Positions 23,943 through 32,755 of a stretch of 49,934 bases of DNA are shown here, one piece after another. Made by a program: the position numbers and the translations under genes. The notes beneath the pieces are model-generated. The model searched no databases and was not told where the DNA came from. It was given only the letters and a program-made list of their open reading frames with translations. Positions within the stretch are counted from its first letter, which is position 1. Each line of letters begins with the position of its first letter. Source of the stretch: Desulfococcaceae bacterium HSG9 (GTDB lineage Bacteria; Desulfobacterota; Desulfobacteria; Desulfobacterales; JAUCGF01); the NCBI GenBank assembly GCA_030378005.1, contig JAUCGF010000110.1:1-49934 (forward strand), given 5' to 3'.

Positions 23943-24074
23943 CAGTTACAAGTTTAAAGTTTGAAGTTTGAAGTTATTTCGTAACTCACTGAATTCATTG
24001 AAACTCACAAAATTTGTGTCATTTTTTCACTTTCAATGATTTCAATAACTTACAAGAACTTATGACTGACGAGT
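23943..24074 (+). repeat. 132-bp element, left copy of an inverted pair
   Basis: Begins CAGTTACAAGTTT and ends ATGACTGACGAGT. The reverse complement of 30351-30482 aligns without gaps and with about ten mismatches by hand. The gap 23828-24149 contains this element and AT-rich DNA; I see no gene in it. The ends carry short inverted similarity (CAGTTACAAG against CTTACAAG..ACTG). Confidence 0.8.
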
Positions 24075-24149
24075 TATATAGAATTCACGTTAATTAAGTT
24101 ATCGGGAACAAAATTTATGCGAAAGGTAAGGTATTAACAAAATTACTGA

Positions 24150-24644
24150 ATGAAAGAAATAGAATACAAATTTACCGTTGTTCCTGAGAGGAGGGAGAGG
24201 ACTTTCTTTCATGTTATTTTTCTTGCCTATCCGGCGATCATCTTTGGATTCCTGTTTTGTAAGAAGCCGTTTGAAGAAAAACTGCCCTACATTTTCTTTT
24301 TTCCTGTCCTGGCATTGCGCAATTTGATCGCAGGGCTGAAATCGCACTTTTTGTTCCGCGTGGATGTAGCTTACTGTCTGATTCTTTATGATAGTCACAT
24401 CGCATTTGGGGTGAGTGAAGATGTAGACAACCTCCTGGCCAACTCATACAACAACATCAAGCGTATATTTAAATCATATAGCAGTTGGGCAGCTCTTTTG
24501 CATGATGGCTGGATTATTTACTTACCTCCTGGTAATGAGGGCGGTTCAGCGGTAAACTTCATAAGAAAAAAACGGAATAAGCATAACAACAAGCTCTTGC
24601 AGGTGCCGCCTGAAGGCGCGTCTTATAGACGTTCAGATGAATAA
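24150..24644 (+). CDS. Hypothetical membrane protein, possibly YcxB-like
   Basis: A 164-residue protein that I cannot assign with confidence. It opens MKEIEYKFTVVPE, has two hydrophobic stretches (about residues 20-37 and 45-62) separated by a short charged turn, and then a soluble part with LYDSHIAFGVSEDVDNLLAN, YNNIKRIFKSYSSWAALLHD and GWIIYLPPG. The combination of two helices and a final beta-rich segment recalls YcxB-like/PH-type membrane proteins. The C-terminus is basic. There is no clear ribosome site. It is convergent with the sensor kinase gene at 24964, and a MITE lies between them. Confidence 0.55.
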   Translation: MKEIEYKFTVVPERRERTFFHVIFLAYPAIIFGFLFCKKPFEEKLPYIFFFPVLALRNLIAGLKSHFLFRVDVAYCLILYDSHIAFGVSEDVDNLLANSYNNIKRIFKSYSSWAALLHDGWIIYLPPGNEGGSAVNFIRKKRNKHNNKLLQVPPEGASYRRSDE

Positions 24645-24711
24645 TGTCAACTAGGTTATCGGTCGAAGATATACTATCTGTATTATCTCCTCTCTCTATC
24701 CTTGTGACATT

Positions 24712-24865
24712 CAGTAGATGGAAAATGCCTGAGAATACGGCACGGAGCGCAAAAATTAAGCAAAGCGGTTTTTTGCCGACCCCTGAATCAGCAAGCCTCT
24801 GGGTCGAACCGGATGCAAAAAATCGCTTCACTTAATTTTTGCGCTCCTAAAGTTTCCATCTACTG
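24712..24865. mobile_element. MITE copy 1 (5-bp target duplication ACATT)
   Basis: A 154-bp non-coding element with ends CAGTAGATGGAAA and TTTCCATCTACTG. It is flanked by ACATT on both sides (24707-24711 and 24866-24870), a target-site duplication. Inside, GGAGCGCAAAAATTAAG pairs with its inverse near the other end, giving a long stem. It is inverted relative to copies 2 and 3. It fills most of the gap 24645-24963, a convergent junction. Confidence 0.92.
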
Positions 24866-24963
24866 ACATTAATTATCTGAAAGTCTTAGAAGTAATGTCA
24901 TGCGGCAATCGTTTACAAGGTTATAAGTCCTGAATTATTCATAAACTTATTTCAATTTCATGT

Positions 24964-26448
24964 TCACACTGGCAACAAAACCGTAAAAGCCGTTCCTTTT
25001 CCGGGCGTACTTACTACATTGATCATACCATTCATAGAATCTACTAGCCCTTTCACAATCGGAAGTCCCAGCCCGGTTCCGGTTATAAAACGTGTTTTTT
25101 CATCCTTAACCCGATAGAACCGCTCAAAAATATTTTCAAGATGACGGGCTTCGATACCAAAGCCGTTATCTGTCACCTCGACACGGATATTTATTCCGGC
25201 CATATCAATTCGTACCCGAATTTCACCGCCCTCCTGAGTATAATTGATCGCGTTGGTGATCAGATTACCGAAAACACTTTCCAGAGCGATGGGATCAGCG
25301 GTCAGTGCCGGAATTTGATCGGAACCGATTTCTAACATAAGTGTTTGCAATTTGTTTTTGGCCCGCGTCTCAAGGAAGTCAACGATATTGTGAAGCAATT
25401 CATCAAGGCGCACCGGCTTGGGGTCTTGGCAGATCACTCCCTCTTCGATGCGCGAAATATCTAAAAGATCGCCGATCAAAGAAATTAATCCCTGAGTTTT
25501 TTCCTTGGCGCGCGCTAAAATATGATGTTCCTGATCAGGCATGTCACCCATCATATCGCGAATCACCAGGGCCAGTTGTTCATGGATAGTTGAAAGCGGC
25601 GAACGCAGTTCATGCGTAACTTTGGCAACAAATTCGGATTTCAACTGGTCCAAAAGACGTATGGACGAAATATCGTTGATGTTGACAACCGCGCCGAGGC
25701 ATTCATTGTGGTCGCCTAATACCGGCTGTCCTTTTGCCAGAAAATATTTATCGGCTCCGATTTTGAATTCATAATTGGGAATATCGTCAAAATCTATGTG
25801 TGCGCCGCGTGATATATCTTTAATCAGATCGCTTAATTCTTCATCCGGCACATATTTTTCGATGTGGCTGCCAGGTTTTAAAGCGGGATCGAGGTCAAGC
25901 AGTTGTCTGAAAGCCGGATTCATCAATACCACCTGTCCTTGTGTGTCAGTCACAACGACACCGTCGGGAAGTGATTTTATAATTGTATAAATGCGGCTTT
26001 TTTCCGTGTCCAGATCGATAAGGGTACGACTTTTTTCCTGCGCCAGTTCTTCAGCTTCGCGTATCATCCTGATTTTATCCCATGCCCGGTTCACTACAAT
26101 ACGCAGTTGATCCGGTTCAAACGGTTTGGGAATAAAATCGTAGGCCCCGTTTTTCATCGCTTCAATGGCCGTTTCAACGGTGGCAAACCCGGTAATGATA
26201 ATGACCAGTATGGAAGCGTTCATTTCGCGCACACGCTCGAAAACTTCCATCCCGTCTATACCCGGCATTTTCAAATCAAGCAAAAGGATATCCACAGGCT
26301 CTTGGGCAAGCATTTCCAATGCTTCATCACCACGAGTGGCGGTTTTAATCTGAAAGCCGATACGTTTCAGTATTCTGGCAGAACCATCGCGAATATCGCG
26401 CTCATCATCAACCACCATCACTTTAATTGTTTCCGGACTATTTTCCAC
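24964..26448 (-). CDS. Hybrid response-regulator/PAS/histidine kinase
   Basis: A 494-residue cytoplasmic protein. An N-terminal receiver domain (VMVVDDERDIRDGS, phospho-Asp in DILLLDLKMPGIDGM, Lys in DFIPKPFEPDQL) is followed by a PAS domain (about residues 150-270), HisKA with VTHELRSPLSTIHEQL and HATPase_c (NLITNAINYTQEGG, DNGFGI, GTGLGLPIVKGL). The receiver at the front means that it is itself a phosphotransfer target, probably of the kinase encoded just upstream, with which it overlaps by 11 bases. A GTG at 26448 is preferred as start because AAAGGAG lies 6 bases before it; an in-frame ATG at 26469 has no ribosome site. The output partner is not in the window. Confidence 0.88.
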   Translation of the reverse strand: MENSPETIKVMVVDDERDIRDGSARILKRIGFQIKTATRGDEALEMLAQEPVDILLLDLKMPGIDGMEVFERVREMNASILVIIITGFATVETAIEAMKNGAYDFIPKPFEPDQLRIVVNRAWDKIRMIREAEELAQEKSRTLIDLDTEKSRIYTIIKSLPDGVVVTDTQGQVVLMNPAFRQLLDLDPALKPGSHIEKYVPDEELSDLIKDISRGAHIDFDDIPNYEFKIGADKYFLAKGQPVLGDHNECLGAVVNINDISSIRLLDQLKSEFVAKVTHELRSPLSTIHEQLALVIRDMMGDMPDQEHHILARAKEKTQGLISLIGDLLDISRIEEGVICQDPKPVRLDELLHNIVDFLETRAKNKLQTLMLEIGSDQIPALTADPIALESVFGNLITNAINYTQEGGEIRVRIDMAGINIRVEVTDNGFGIEARHLENIFERFYRVKDEKTRFITGTGLGLPIVKGLVDSMNGMINVVSTPGKGTAFTVLLPV

Positions 26449-27925
26449 ATTTATCTCCTTTGTTTTCATCTTTTGCCAAAGGCAATTGAATAATAAAGCT
26501 AGCGCCTTTATCCAGGTTATTTGCGGCCGTTATCATTCCGCCGTGATTTTCGACAATTCCGTAAACCAGGCTCAACCCCAGTCCGGTGCCTTTACCCTCT
26601 TCTTTAGTGGTAAAAAACGGGTCAAAAAGATGAGGCAGAACATCTTTCGCAATTCCCGGCCCGGTGTCAGCGATTTCAATGCTAACGCATTTTTTATCGT
26701 CCCCTAAATGCGTGGTGATAGTTAGCTGTCCTTTGCCATCCATAGCTTGGGCACCATTGAGGATAATGTTCATAAACAGATGATTCAATTGCTGGATGTC
26801 GGCCGGAACCAAAGGAAGCTCAGGCGATAGATTTTTGATAATTTTGATATTATGAAACAGGGTCTGATTTTCCAGTAAAAAAAGTGTGCGGGACAGCGCC
26901 TTGTTGATATCCTGAGGATGCACCAGATAACGGGTTTGGCGGCTGAATTCCAACAGTTCTTTCACTGTATCACGGCACCGTTGGGCATCTTCTAAAATAC
27001 GATGCAGATCATCTTTCAGATTGTCCTCCAGTTCATACTCTTCTAAAATGAGTTTGGTAAACAGGGTGATACCCCCCAAAGGATTATTCAACTGATGCGC
27101 GACACCGGCCGCCAATTTCCCCAGAGAGGCCATTTTTTCGGCCTGAAGCAGTTGTACCTGCGTTTTTTCTAACTCTTTTTTTATTTTTAATTCTTCGCGT
27201 AAATCATGAAAAAAGCCGACTGTGGCAGATTCTTCCCATTTTTCATATACGATGGCGGCATTGAGGGCAATGGGAATGATCTCTCCGTCTTTGCGTTTAA
27301 AATCCGCTTTGTAGGATTTCAATATGCCTTTACTTCCATATTCCTCACTACGCAGTTTAGTCATTACTTTTTGAGCGCCGTTTCCCGGATATAGGTCTCG
27401 GATGTCTAAGGATTGAAGCGCCTCTTTCATGCTATAGCCACTGATCTGCGAGGCGGCTTCATTAAACATCAGGGTTTTGCCTTCCATATCAGCGGCGATA
27501 ACAGCGATCACCGAACTGTTAATCAGATTTCCTAACAAGGCGTTGGAATGCTCTAATTTTTCTTCCAGATAATTCAATCGGGGGAGTCCGAAATCCATCA
27601 TAACAAACGCTTCAATTTCACCATCTGTAAAAATCGGATATGCAAAAACGCAAGGCATTTTTTTTTCGTCCAGTTTACCTGTCAGCACCTGCCCTATTTT
27701 CAGATTTTGCTTCATACCAATTTGTTTAGTGGGGCAATCTTCACAAGGGGCGCTTTTGTCAAAAAAAACTTTATGGCATTTTTGTCCGATAAAATTATTT
27801 TGATCGATTCCGATAATACTGCCTCGCGTGGCCAATATTATAAAATCCGGAGAAATAACAGCAATTTTACGTGGAAAAGCGTTTAGCACTTTTAACAGAT
27901 ATTTATCAGCAGTCTCGATTTCCAT
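26438..27925 (-). CDS. PAS-domain sensor histidine kinase
   Basis: A 495-residue soluble kinase. The first PAS-like region (about residues 10-120) contains C-HKVFFDKSAPCEDCP, a cysteine cluster typical of redox- or metal-linked PAS domains in anaerobes. The second PAS (about 130-250) is followed by a coiled coil, the dimerisation/phosphoacceptor box GVAHQLNNPLGGITLF, and HATPase_c with NIILNGAQAMDGKG, DTGPGI and GKGTGLGLSLVYGI. The H-box reads HQLNNPL where HEINNPL is commoner. AAGGATAAA precedes the ATG. The hybrid kinase that follows overlaps its 3' end, so the pair is one phosphorelay unit. No transmembrane helix is present, so the signal is cytoplasmic. Confidence 0.9.
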   Translation of the reverse strand: MEIETADKYLLKVLNAFPRKIAVISPDFIILATRGSIIGIDQNNFIGQKCHKVFFDKSAPCEDCPTKQIGMKQNLKIGQVLTGKLDEKKMPCVFAYPIFTDGEIEAFVMMDFGLPRLNYLEEKLEHSNALLGNLINSSVIAVIAADMEGKTLMFNEAASQISGYSMKEALQSLDIRDLYPGNGAQKVMTKLRSEEYGSKGILKSYKADFKRKDGEIIPIALNAAIVYEKWEESATVGFFHDLREELKIKKELEKTQVQLLQAEKMASLGKLAAGVAHQLNNPLGGITLFTKLILEEYELEDNLKDDLHRILEDAQRCRDTVKELLEFSRQTRYLVHPQDINKALSRTLFLLENQTLFHNIKIIKNLSPELPLVPADIQQLNHLFMNIILNGAQAMDGKGQLTITTHLGDDKKCVSIEIADTGPGIAKDVLPHLFDPFFTTKEEGKGTGLGLSLVYGIVENHGGMITAANNLDKGASFIIQLPLAKDENKGDKCGK

Positions 27926-27967
27926 TTTATCCTTCTATTAATATACTCAAAAGTTACAAGTTTTAAG

Positions 27968-30124
27968 CTATGCAAATGCATTCTCACCTCCGGAATCCGC
28001 AACAAAAAGACATGAGGTGTTCGTGCTTTCGGCAATCCTGCGCATCATATCCAGTTCCACCACGTTACTCATCCCAAAGATATTCACATCCGCCCGGGGT
28101 GCTGTTTTGAGGCACTCGTTAAACTCACCGATCAAGACATGGAATTCGGTCATAAAGGGCAGACGGGCCTGGTCATTGAGATATTCCAGAAAACGGTGCA
28201 TCCGCTTTTTCTCTTTATCTTCCGATGCTACTGTGATCAGGTTCAAGTTTCCCTCCCAGTTCAGTTGCAGACGCAGGGCGATAAGCATGGCAAGATTCCA
28301 ATTAGGACTTTTATCTCTGAGCCAGAGGTTCACTTTCTGCTGAAATCCGAAAGCCATCTGAGGATGATGACGGACCAGAATCGCGCCCATTCCATATCTT
28401 GCGGCAATCTTAATCAATTGCCTGATTTTCGGATCGTTTCCTTCGTCTTCGCCAAAGGTCAGGAAAAGAGTGTTGGGACGAAGGGTGCCGCTCTTCAGTG
28501 TCTGGATGACCAGTTTGGCGCCTCTCAAAAAAGTATCACCCTCAATGACCGCCGATGCAGAGATGATCTTATGTTCATCAAAAGGCAGAAGCAACTCTTT
28601 CAGCTCTTTTTCTGTCTCTTCAAGGTTATGCTTTTTGATGGTGAACGCGAAAATGCTTCCAGACGGGCAGGTGATGTCCCGGATTAGCAAGAGAGAAGCG
28701 CCCCATACTTTGGGGTTATCTATGGGGATCAGCAGGTCTGGCTTCCAGGAAATCTGGTGTCGCGGGAATTTGTCCGCTATGCGGGATATTTTTTCGGCAG
28801 TAACCAGCAGCATACCGCCTCGAATATCTCCCCATTCGGATTGGAGTCCTTTTCGGGCCAGATGGATGTATAAAATAATAACCACTGCTACCGCGATTAC
28901 GCTGAAGAAAAAATCAATCAAAAACATGATGCCCACACAACTGATCGCTCCGAGCAGGGAAACGAACTGCGGAATTTTAAATGTGGGGCGAAAACTGAGC
29001 ATGTGCATGCTCTGCTGGGCGAAGACAATGCTGTTCAATGTCCCGTAAGTGATCAGAAAAAACATGGTCAGCAGAGACGCTAAGGTATTCAGATTCCCGG
29101 TGAGAATGGCAATTTCTATGATGACAGCAGTGAAAATTGTGGCGTTACGCGGTTCATTTCTGGCTGTTTTTTTTGAAAATATATCATTATAGGGAACGCT
29201 CTTTTCTGCTGAAAGGGCTTGCAAAATCCGGGGCGCGCCCACCATGCTCCCCAGCGCGGATGAGAAAGTCGCTGCCAGAATTCCCGCTGTCACCAGCGGA
29301 CTTGATAACGCGTAATCCACCATTGCCATCTGATTTTCCCGGAGTTCCGCCAGGGAAATTCGTTGCGTCAGAAGATAAGCAAGACCCACATAGATCACAA
29401 ATGTAACGCCGATGGCACTTAAAGTTCCTACCGGGATGGAACTTCGGGGGTCTTTCAAATCTCCGGACATATTCGCGCCGGCCATAATTCCGGTCACCGC
29501 AGGGAAGAATACGGCAAATATCTCCCAAAATCCAGCGTCTTGAAACTCACCGATAAGAATAAAATCCGCATCAGGCGCAGTCGGCATAAACGCGACAGAC
29601 ATCAGGGACAAAGCGATGATCACCATGATAACATACTGAATCCTGATGGCAAAACTGACGCTGATGTAAGAAATGACAAGGATAATCATACAGACAAGGG
29701 TTGACACAAACAGGGGCGGATGACCGGGAAATATTCGTAGCCATCCCTCGGTGAATCCGATGATATACAACGCGGCCGACAGGGTCTGTGCTATGTAAAG
29801 CGGTATGCCGATGCTTCCGCCGGCCTCCAGGCCGAGAGATTTTGAGACAATCGAATATGCGCCTCCGGCTCCGATTTTGATGTTGGTAGTCAGGGAGGCC
29901 ATGGAGAGTCCTGTGCAGATGGTGACAGTTTTTGCCAGCAGGATGATGGCAACGGCTCCCGCAAATCCTGCATTCCCCACCATCCAGCCAAGGCGCAGAT
30001 ACATGATCACCCCGAGAATCGTAAGTACATCCGGGGTGAATACCCCGGCAATGGTACCGAATTTACCGGGAGGATCGGTTTTAATGTTTGCTTTTTTGCG
30101 TATCGTTTCTAAATTTATCTGCAT
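27968..30124 (-). CDS. SLC12-type cation-chloride cotransporter (APC superfamily)
   Basis: A 718-residue membrane protein. The N-terminal 430 residues hold about twelve helices of the amino acid-polyamine-organocation fold, with the cation-chloride cotransporter signatures GVFTPDVLTILGVIMYLRLG, IKIGAGGAYSIVSKSLGLEA, PAVTGIMAGANMSGDLKDP and GSMVGAPRILQALSAEK. The C-terminal 270 residues are soluble and resemble the regulatory domain of NKCC/KCC proteins. Function is probably symport of chloride with Na+ and/or K+; amino-acid transport is the alternative. It lies downstream of a possible 49-codon gene and upstream of the kinase pair, all on the minus strand. The ribosome site is weak. Confidence 0.87.
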   Translation of the reverse strand: MQINLETIRKKANIKTDPPGKFGTIAGVFTPDVLTILGVIMYLRLGWMVGNAGFAGAVAIILLAKTVTICTGLSMASLTTNIKIGAGGAYSIVSKSLGLEAGGSIGIPLYIAQTLSAALYIIGFTEGWLRIFPGHPPLFVSTLVCMIILVISYISVSFAIRIQYVIMVIIALSLMSVAFMPTAPDADFILIGEFQDAGFWEIFAVFFPAVTGIMAGANMSGDLKDPRSSIPVGTLSAIGVTFVIYVGLAYLLTQRISLAELRENQMAMVDYALSSPLVTAGILAATFSSALGSMVGAPRILQALSAEKSVPYNDIFSKKTARNEPRNATIFTAVIIEIAILTGNLNTLASLLTMFFLITYGTLNSIVFAQQSMHMLSFRPTFKIPQFVSLLGAISCVGIMFLIDFFFSVIAVAVVIILYIHLARKGLQSEWGDIRGGMLLVTAEKISRIADKFPRHQISWKPDLLIPIDNPKVWGASLLLIRDITCPSGSIFAFTIKKHNLEETEKELKELLLPFDEHKIISASAVIEGDTFLRGAKLVIQTLKSGTLRPNTLFLTFGEDEGNDPKIRQLIKIAARYGMGAILVRHHPQMAFGFQQKVNLWLRDKSPNWNLAMLIALRLQLNWEGNLNLITVASEDKEKKRMHRFLEYLNDQARLPFMTEFHVLIGEFNECLKTAPRADVNIFGMSNVVELDMMRRIAESTNTSCLFVADSGGENAFA

Positions 30125-30180
30125 ATTTTAAAATTACTGAACTATCTCAATTATTTTTATTAAAGTTTCATATATCTCAT

Positions 30181-30330
30181 CTATTTTGAATAAAGATTCT
30201 TTGCCAATATTTTGCCTTTTTCCATTGCAAAAGATTTATCACGTTGGGTGCGATTTTTGGCTGACCGATAAATTTTTACTACAGAAATGTATTGATTATA
30301 CACTTTCTCAAGTTTTTCTTTTGCGGACAT
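30181..30330 (-). CDS. Possible 49-residue basic protein
   Basis: A short open frame, MSAKEKLEKVYNQYISVVKI onward to KGKILAKNLYSK, with a good AAGGTAAAGA site right before its ATG at 30330. Lysine and arginine are abundant (14 of 49). It is helical by composition and has no membrane segment. It is co-directional with the cotransporter 56 bp downstream. I recognise no family. Its support is the ribosome site, clean codon use and position; it could also be chance. In the rest of the gap 30125-30489 I see only the 132-bp repeat. Confidence 0.4.
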   Translation of the reverse strand: MSAKEKLEKVYNQYISVVKIYRSAKNRTQRDKSFAMEKGKILAKNLYSK

Positions 30331-30350
30331 TCTTTACCTTTTTTATCTAT

Positions 30351-30482
30351 ACTCGTCAGTCATAAATTCTTGTAAGTCATTGAAATCATTCAAAGTAAAA
30401 ATATGACACAAATTTTGTGAGTTTCAATGAATTCAGGGAGTTACGAAATCACTTGATACTTCAAACTTAAAACTTGTAACTG
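30351..30482 (-). repeat. 132-bp element, right copy of an inverted pair
   Basis: The inverse of 23943-24074, with about ten differences over 132 bases. Together they bracket 24075-30350, which holds the hypothetical membrane gene, MITE 1, both kinases and the cotransporter. A shortened, more diverged end of the same element (ACTTACAAAAATTTATGATT) is visible near 41712-41736. Confidence 0.8.
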
Positions 30483-30489
30483 ACGATAT

Positions 30490-30978
30490 CTATATATCAG
30501 TCCATTTATCTAAGCATTCATTTAAAATATTTTCAAATGATTCTTTGGTAAATTTTATAAGATCAGTCTGTGATTTCTTATTAATACGGATTTCCCAATG
30601 AAAATTTTCCAGATCATCTTCAATAAGTAATAGAAAAAAACTTTCGTCTTTATGGCCTCTGAAATATATATCTATTTTTCCTAATGCGCCTGCAATATTA
30701 ATTCCGGTAGGTTCAACAATAACTGTCAGGCCTTGTTCACCGCCAAAATTCAAAAGCATTATATGAGTTTCTAAAAAAAACTCTTCGCATTCAGCATATT
30801 GTAATTTCTCGAAGTCAATAATTATACGGCCTTTTTGGATATATTCATCAAACCATTCTTCAATAGTTTTGTATAAAGTGTTTACCTCTTTAATCCATAT
30901 TTTCTTATTTCTCTCCAATTGGCCAGAACGTTCTCTATTTAATTTTGTCAGTTTATCTAATTTTTCTTTAAATTCCAT
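30490..30978 (-). CDS. Hypothetical protein (deltaproteobacterial family)
   Basis: A 162-residue soluble protein. It opens with a charged helix, MEFKEKLDKLTKLNRERSGQ, then WIKEVNTLYKTIEEWFDEYI, and continues as a mostly beta domain (GEQGLTVIVEPTGINIAGAL, GKIDIYFRGH) ending in a helix. I recall similar hypotheticals in sulfate reducers and related bacteria but no named domain. AGGAGG fixes the start at 30978. It is 71 bp downstream of the acyl-CoA dehydrogenase on the same strand, so it could be the last gene of that operon or independent. Confidence 0.7.
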   Translation of the reverse strand: MEFKEKLDKLTKLNRERSGQLERNKKIWIKEVNTLYKTIEEWFDEYIQKGRIIIDFEKLQYAECEEFFLETHIMLLNFGGEQGLTVIVEPTGINIAGALGKIDIYFRGHKDESFFLLLIEDDLENFHWEIRINKKSQTDLIKFTKESFENILNECLDKWTDI

Positions 30979-31049
30979 ACTAACCTCCTGCAAAAATAAC
31001 ATTTTTACGGCTCAAATCGGATATGGCAATGCATTGCGTGTTGCCGAAT

Positions 31050-32753
31050 TTAAACTTTCACCAAATCACTTTTCAATACATCAATCCGCTTTCCATACAC
31101 ACTGGCCGCATTTTCAATTTTCCGAATCAGATAGTCAATACGGGCATCAGATTCGCAGAAGAAAAAATCAAACAGTTCCCGTTGCGATTCATGCGCATCG
31201 GCAACCGGTAAAAAAAGATAAAGACGATAAAGGATCGAAGTCAGTTCAACCAGATAATTACCGACATAATCGGTGAAGGATTTGCTGCCCATTTCTTTGA
31301 CTTGTTCTACAATATTTTCATAGCGGTCCGCGTGAGCGACAACCGATACATGGGCTTCCGTCAAGGAAACAATCTCCATATTCCTTAGCTTTTCCCAATC
31401 ATCAGCCAACAACCCGGTTGTGATTCCTCCGATAGCGGCCACTACCTGCAATTGGGAGGTACCTTCGTAGATATTGGTAATGCGGGCATCGCGCGACAAT
31501 CGCTCCACCGGGAAATCTTTCATAAAGCCGCAACCGCCATGAATCTGCACCGCATCGTAAGCGGCTTTGTTGGCCATTTCAGCGGTACTGTATTTGACTA
31601 TGGGGGTAAGCAGACCGGACATGGCAGTCGCTTTTTTCACTTGCGGACGGATTTTTTCTCCGCGTGCGGCTCTTCTTTCTAGCATTTCCATTTGATCTAC
31701 ATGCCAGGCGGTATCGTAGAGCAATAAGCGGTGCGTTTCGACCTCGGCCTGCATCCGTTTCAGCATCTGATAAACCGCCGGAAAATGAACAATTGCCTGA
31801 CCAAACTGCTCTCTTTCATTGGCGTATTTCACGGCTTCATCGTAGGCCGCTTGGGCGATTCCCAGCGCCTGAGCCGCGATAGCGAGACGCGCTCCATCCA
31901 TCAGACTGCGCACATAGCGAATCAAACCGAAACGACGTTTGCCCACCAATTCCGCTTTGGCCTCATTAAACTGGATTTCACAGGTCGGAGAGCCGTGGAT
32001 ACCATGTTTGTCTTCAATACGACGGATAACACTGTTGTCATCGCGATCACGTTCATAAAGATACATGCTCAAGCCTTTAGCGCCTTTGGATTTTTCTTCA
32101 GAACGTGCCAACACCAGAGAAATCTCGCCACAGCCATTGGTGATAAAACGTTTGACGCCATCCAAACACCAGCTACCGTCTTTTTCAATTGCCTTTAAAC
32201 TAACGGCCTGAAGGTCGCTGCCGGCGTCCGGTTCGGTCAGAGCCATGGAACCGCTGACCGTGCCGTCGCAAAATCTGGGAAGTATGCGTTCTTTTTGTTC
32301 CTGGGTCCCGAATTTATAGATCGTCACGCCAATATCTTGAAGTCCGAAAAGATTCATCAGACTGGCGTCGGCTTGGGAAACCATTTCGATAATCACCGTG
32401 TTCACTGTCACCGGCAGATTAAGGCCGCCATATTGACGAGGCAGAGTTCCGCCCATTAAACCGGCTTGCGCCAAAACATCCATATTTTCCTGTGATTCGG
32501 GCGCCCATCGCACTGCGCCGTTAGCAAACGATGCGCCTTGCAGATCCACAGCAGCAGTGCGGGGCGCGATAAAGTTGGCGCTGATATCGCCGGCGTTGCG
32601 CAGGATCATAGCATACCACTGAGTTGCCTGGGTGTATGAATGTAAAGCGGTCGGCCCCTGGTCTTGAAAATCATTTTCCAAATCACTGACAATTTCTTCC
32701 AAGTCAATCTGCTTTAAACAAAACTCGCGATTCGCACTATAATAGTTATTCAT
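31050..32753 (-). CDS. Acyl-CoA dehydrogenase
   Basis: A 567-residue FAD-dependent acyl-CoA dehydrogenase, longer than the usual 380-400 because of an N-terminal extension and a C-terminal helical domain (about residues 430-567). Typical signatures are MALTEPDAGSDLQAV (about 190-204), GARLAIAAQALGIAQAAYDE, FPAVYQMLKRMQAE and the IYEGTSQLQVVAAI segment that carries the catalytic Glu. It oxidises an acyl-CoA to the 2,3-enoyl-CoA and gives electrons to the EtfAB encoded immediately upstream. AAGGAGG lies in the intergenic triplet after etfA. Long enzymes of this type act on branched, aromatic or long-chain substrates; the substrate cannot be fixed from sequence. Confidence 0.93.
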   Translation of the reverse strand: MNNYYSANREFCLKQIDLEEIVSDLENDFQDQGPTALHSYTQATQWYAMILRNAGDISANFIAPRTAAVDLQGASFANGAVRWAPESQENMDVLAQAGLMGGTLPRQYGGLNLPVTVNTVIIEMVSQADASLMNLFGLQDIGVTIYKFGTQEQKERILPRFCDGTVSGSMALTEPDAGSDLQAVSLKAIEKDGSWCLDGVKRFITNGCGEISLVLARSEEKSKGAKGLSMYLYERDRDDNSVIRRIEDKHGIHGSPTCEIQFNEAKAELVGKRRFGLIRYVRSLMDGARLAIAAQALGIAQAAYDEAVKYANEREQFGQAIVHFPAVYQMLKRMQAEVETHRLLLYDTAWHVDQMEMLERRAARGEKIRPQVKKATAMSGLLTPIVKYSTAEMANKAAYDAVQIHGGCGFMKDFPVERLSRDARITNIYEGTSQLQVVAAIGGITTGLLADDWEKLRNMEIVSLTEAHVSVVAHADRYENIVEQVKEMGSKSFTDYVGNYLVELTSILYRLYLFLPVADAHESQRELFDFFFCESDARIDYLIRKIENAASVYGKRIDVLKSDLVKV

Positions 32754-32755
32754 GG

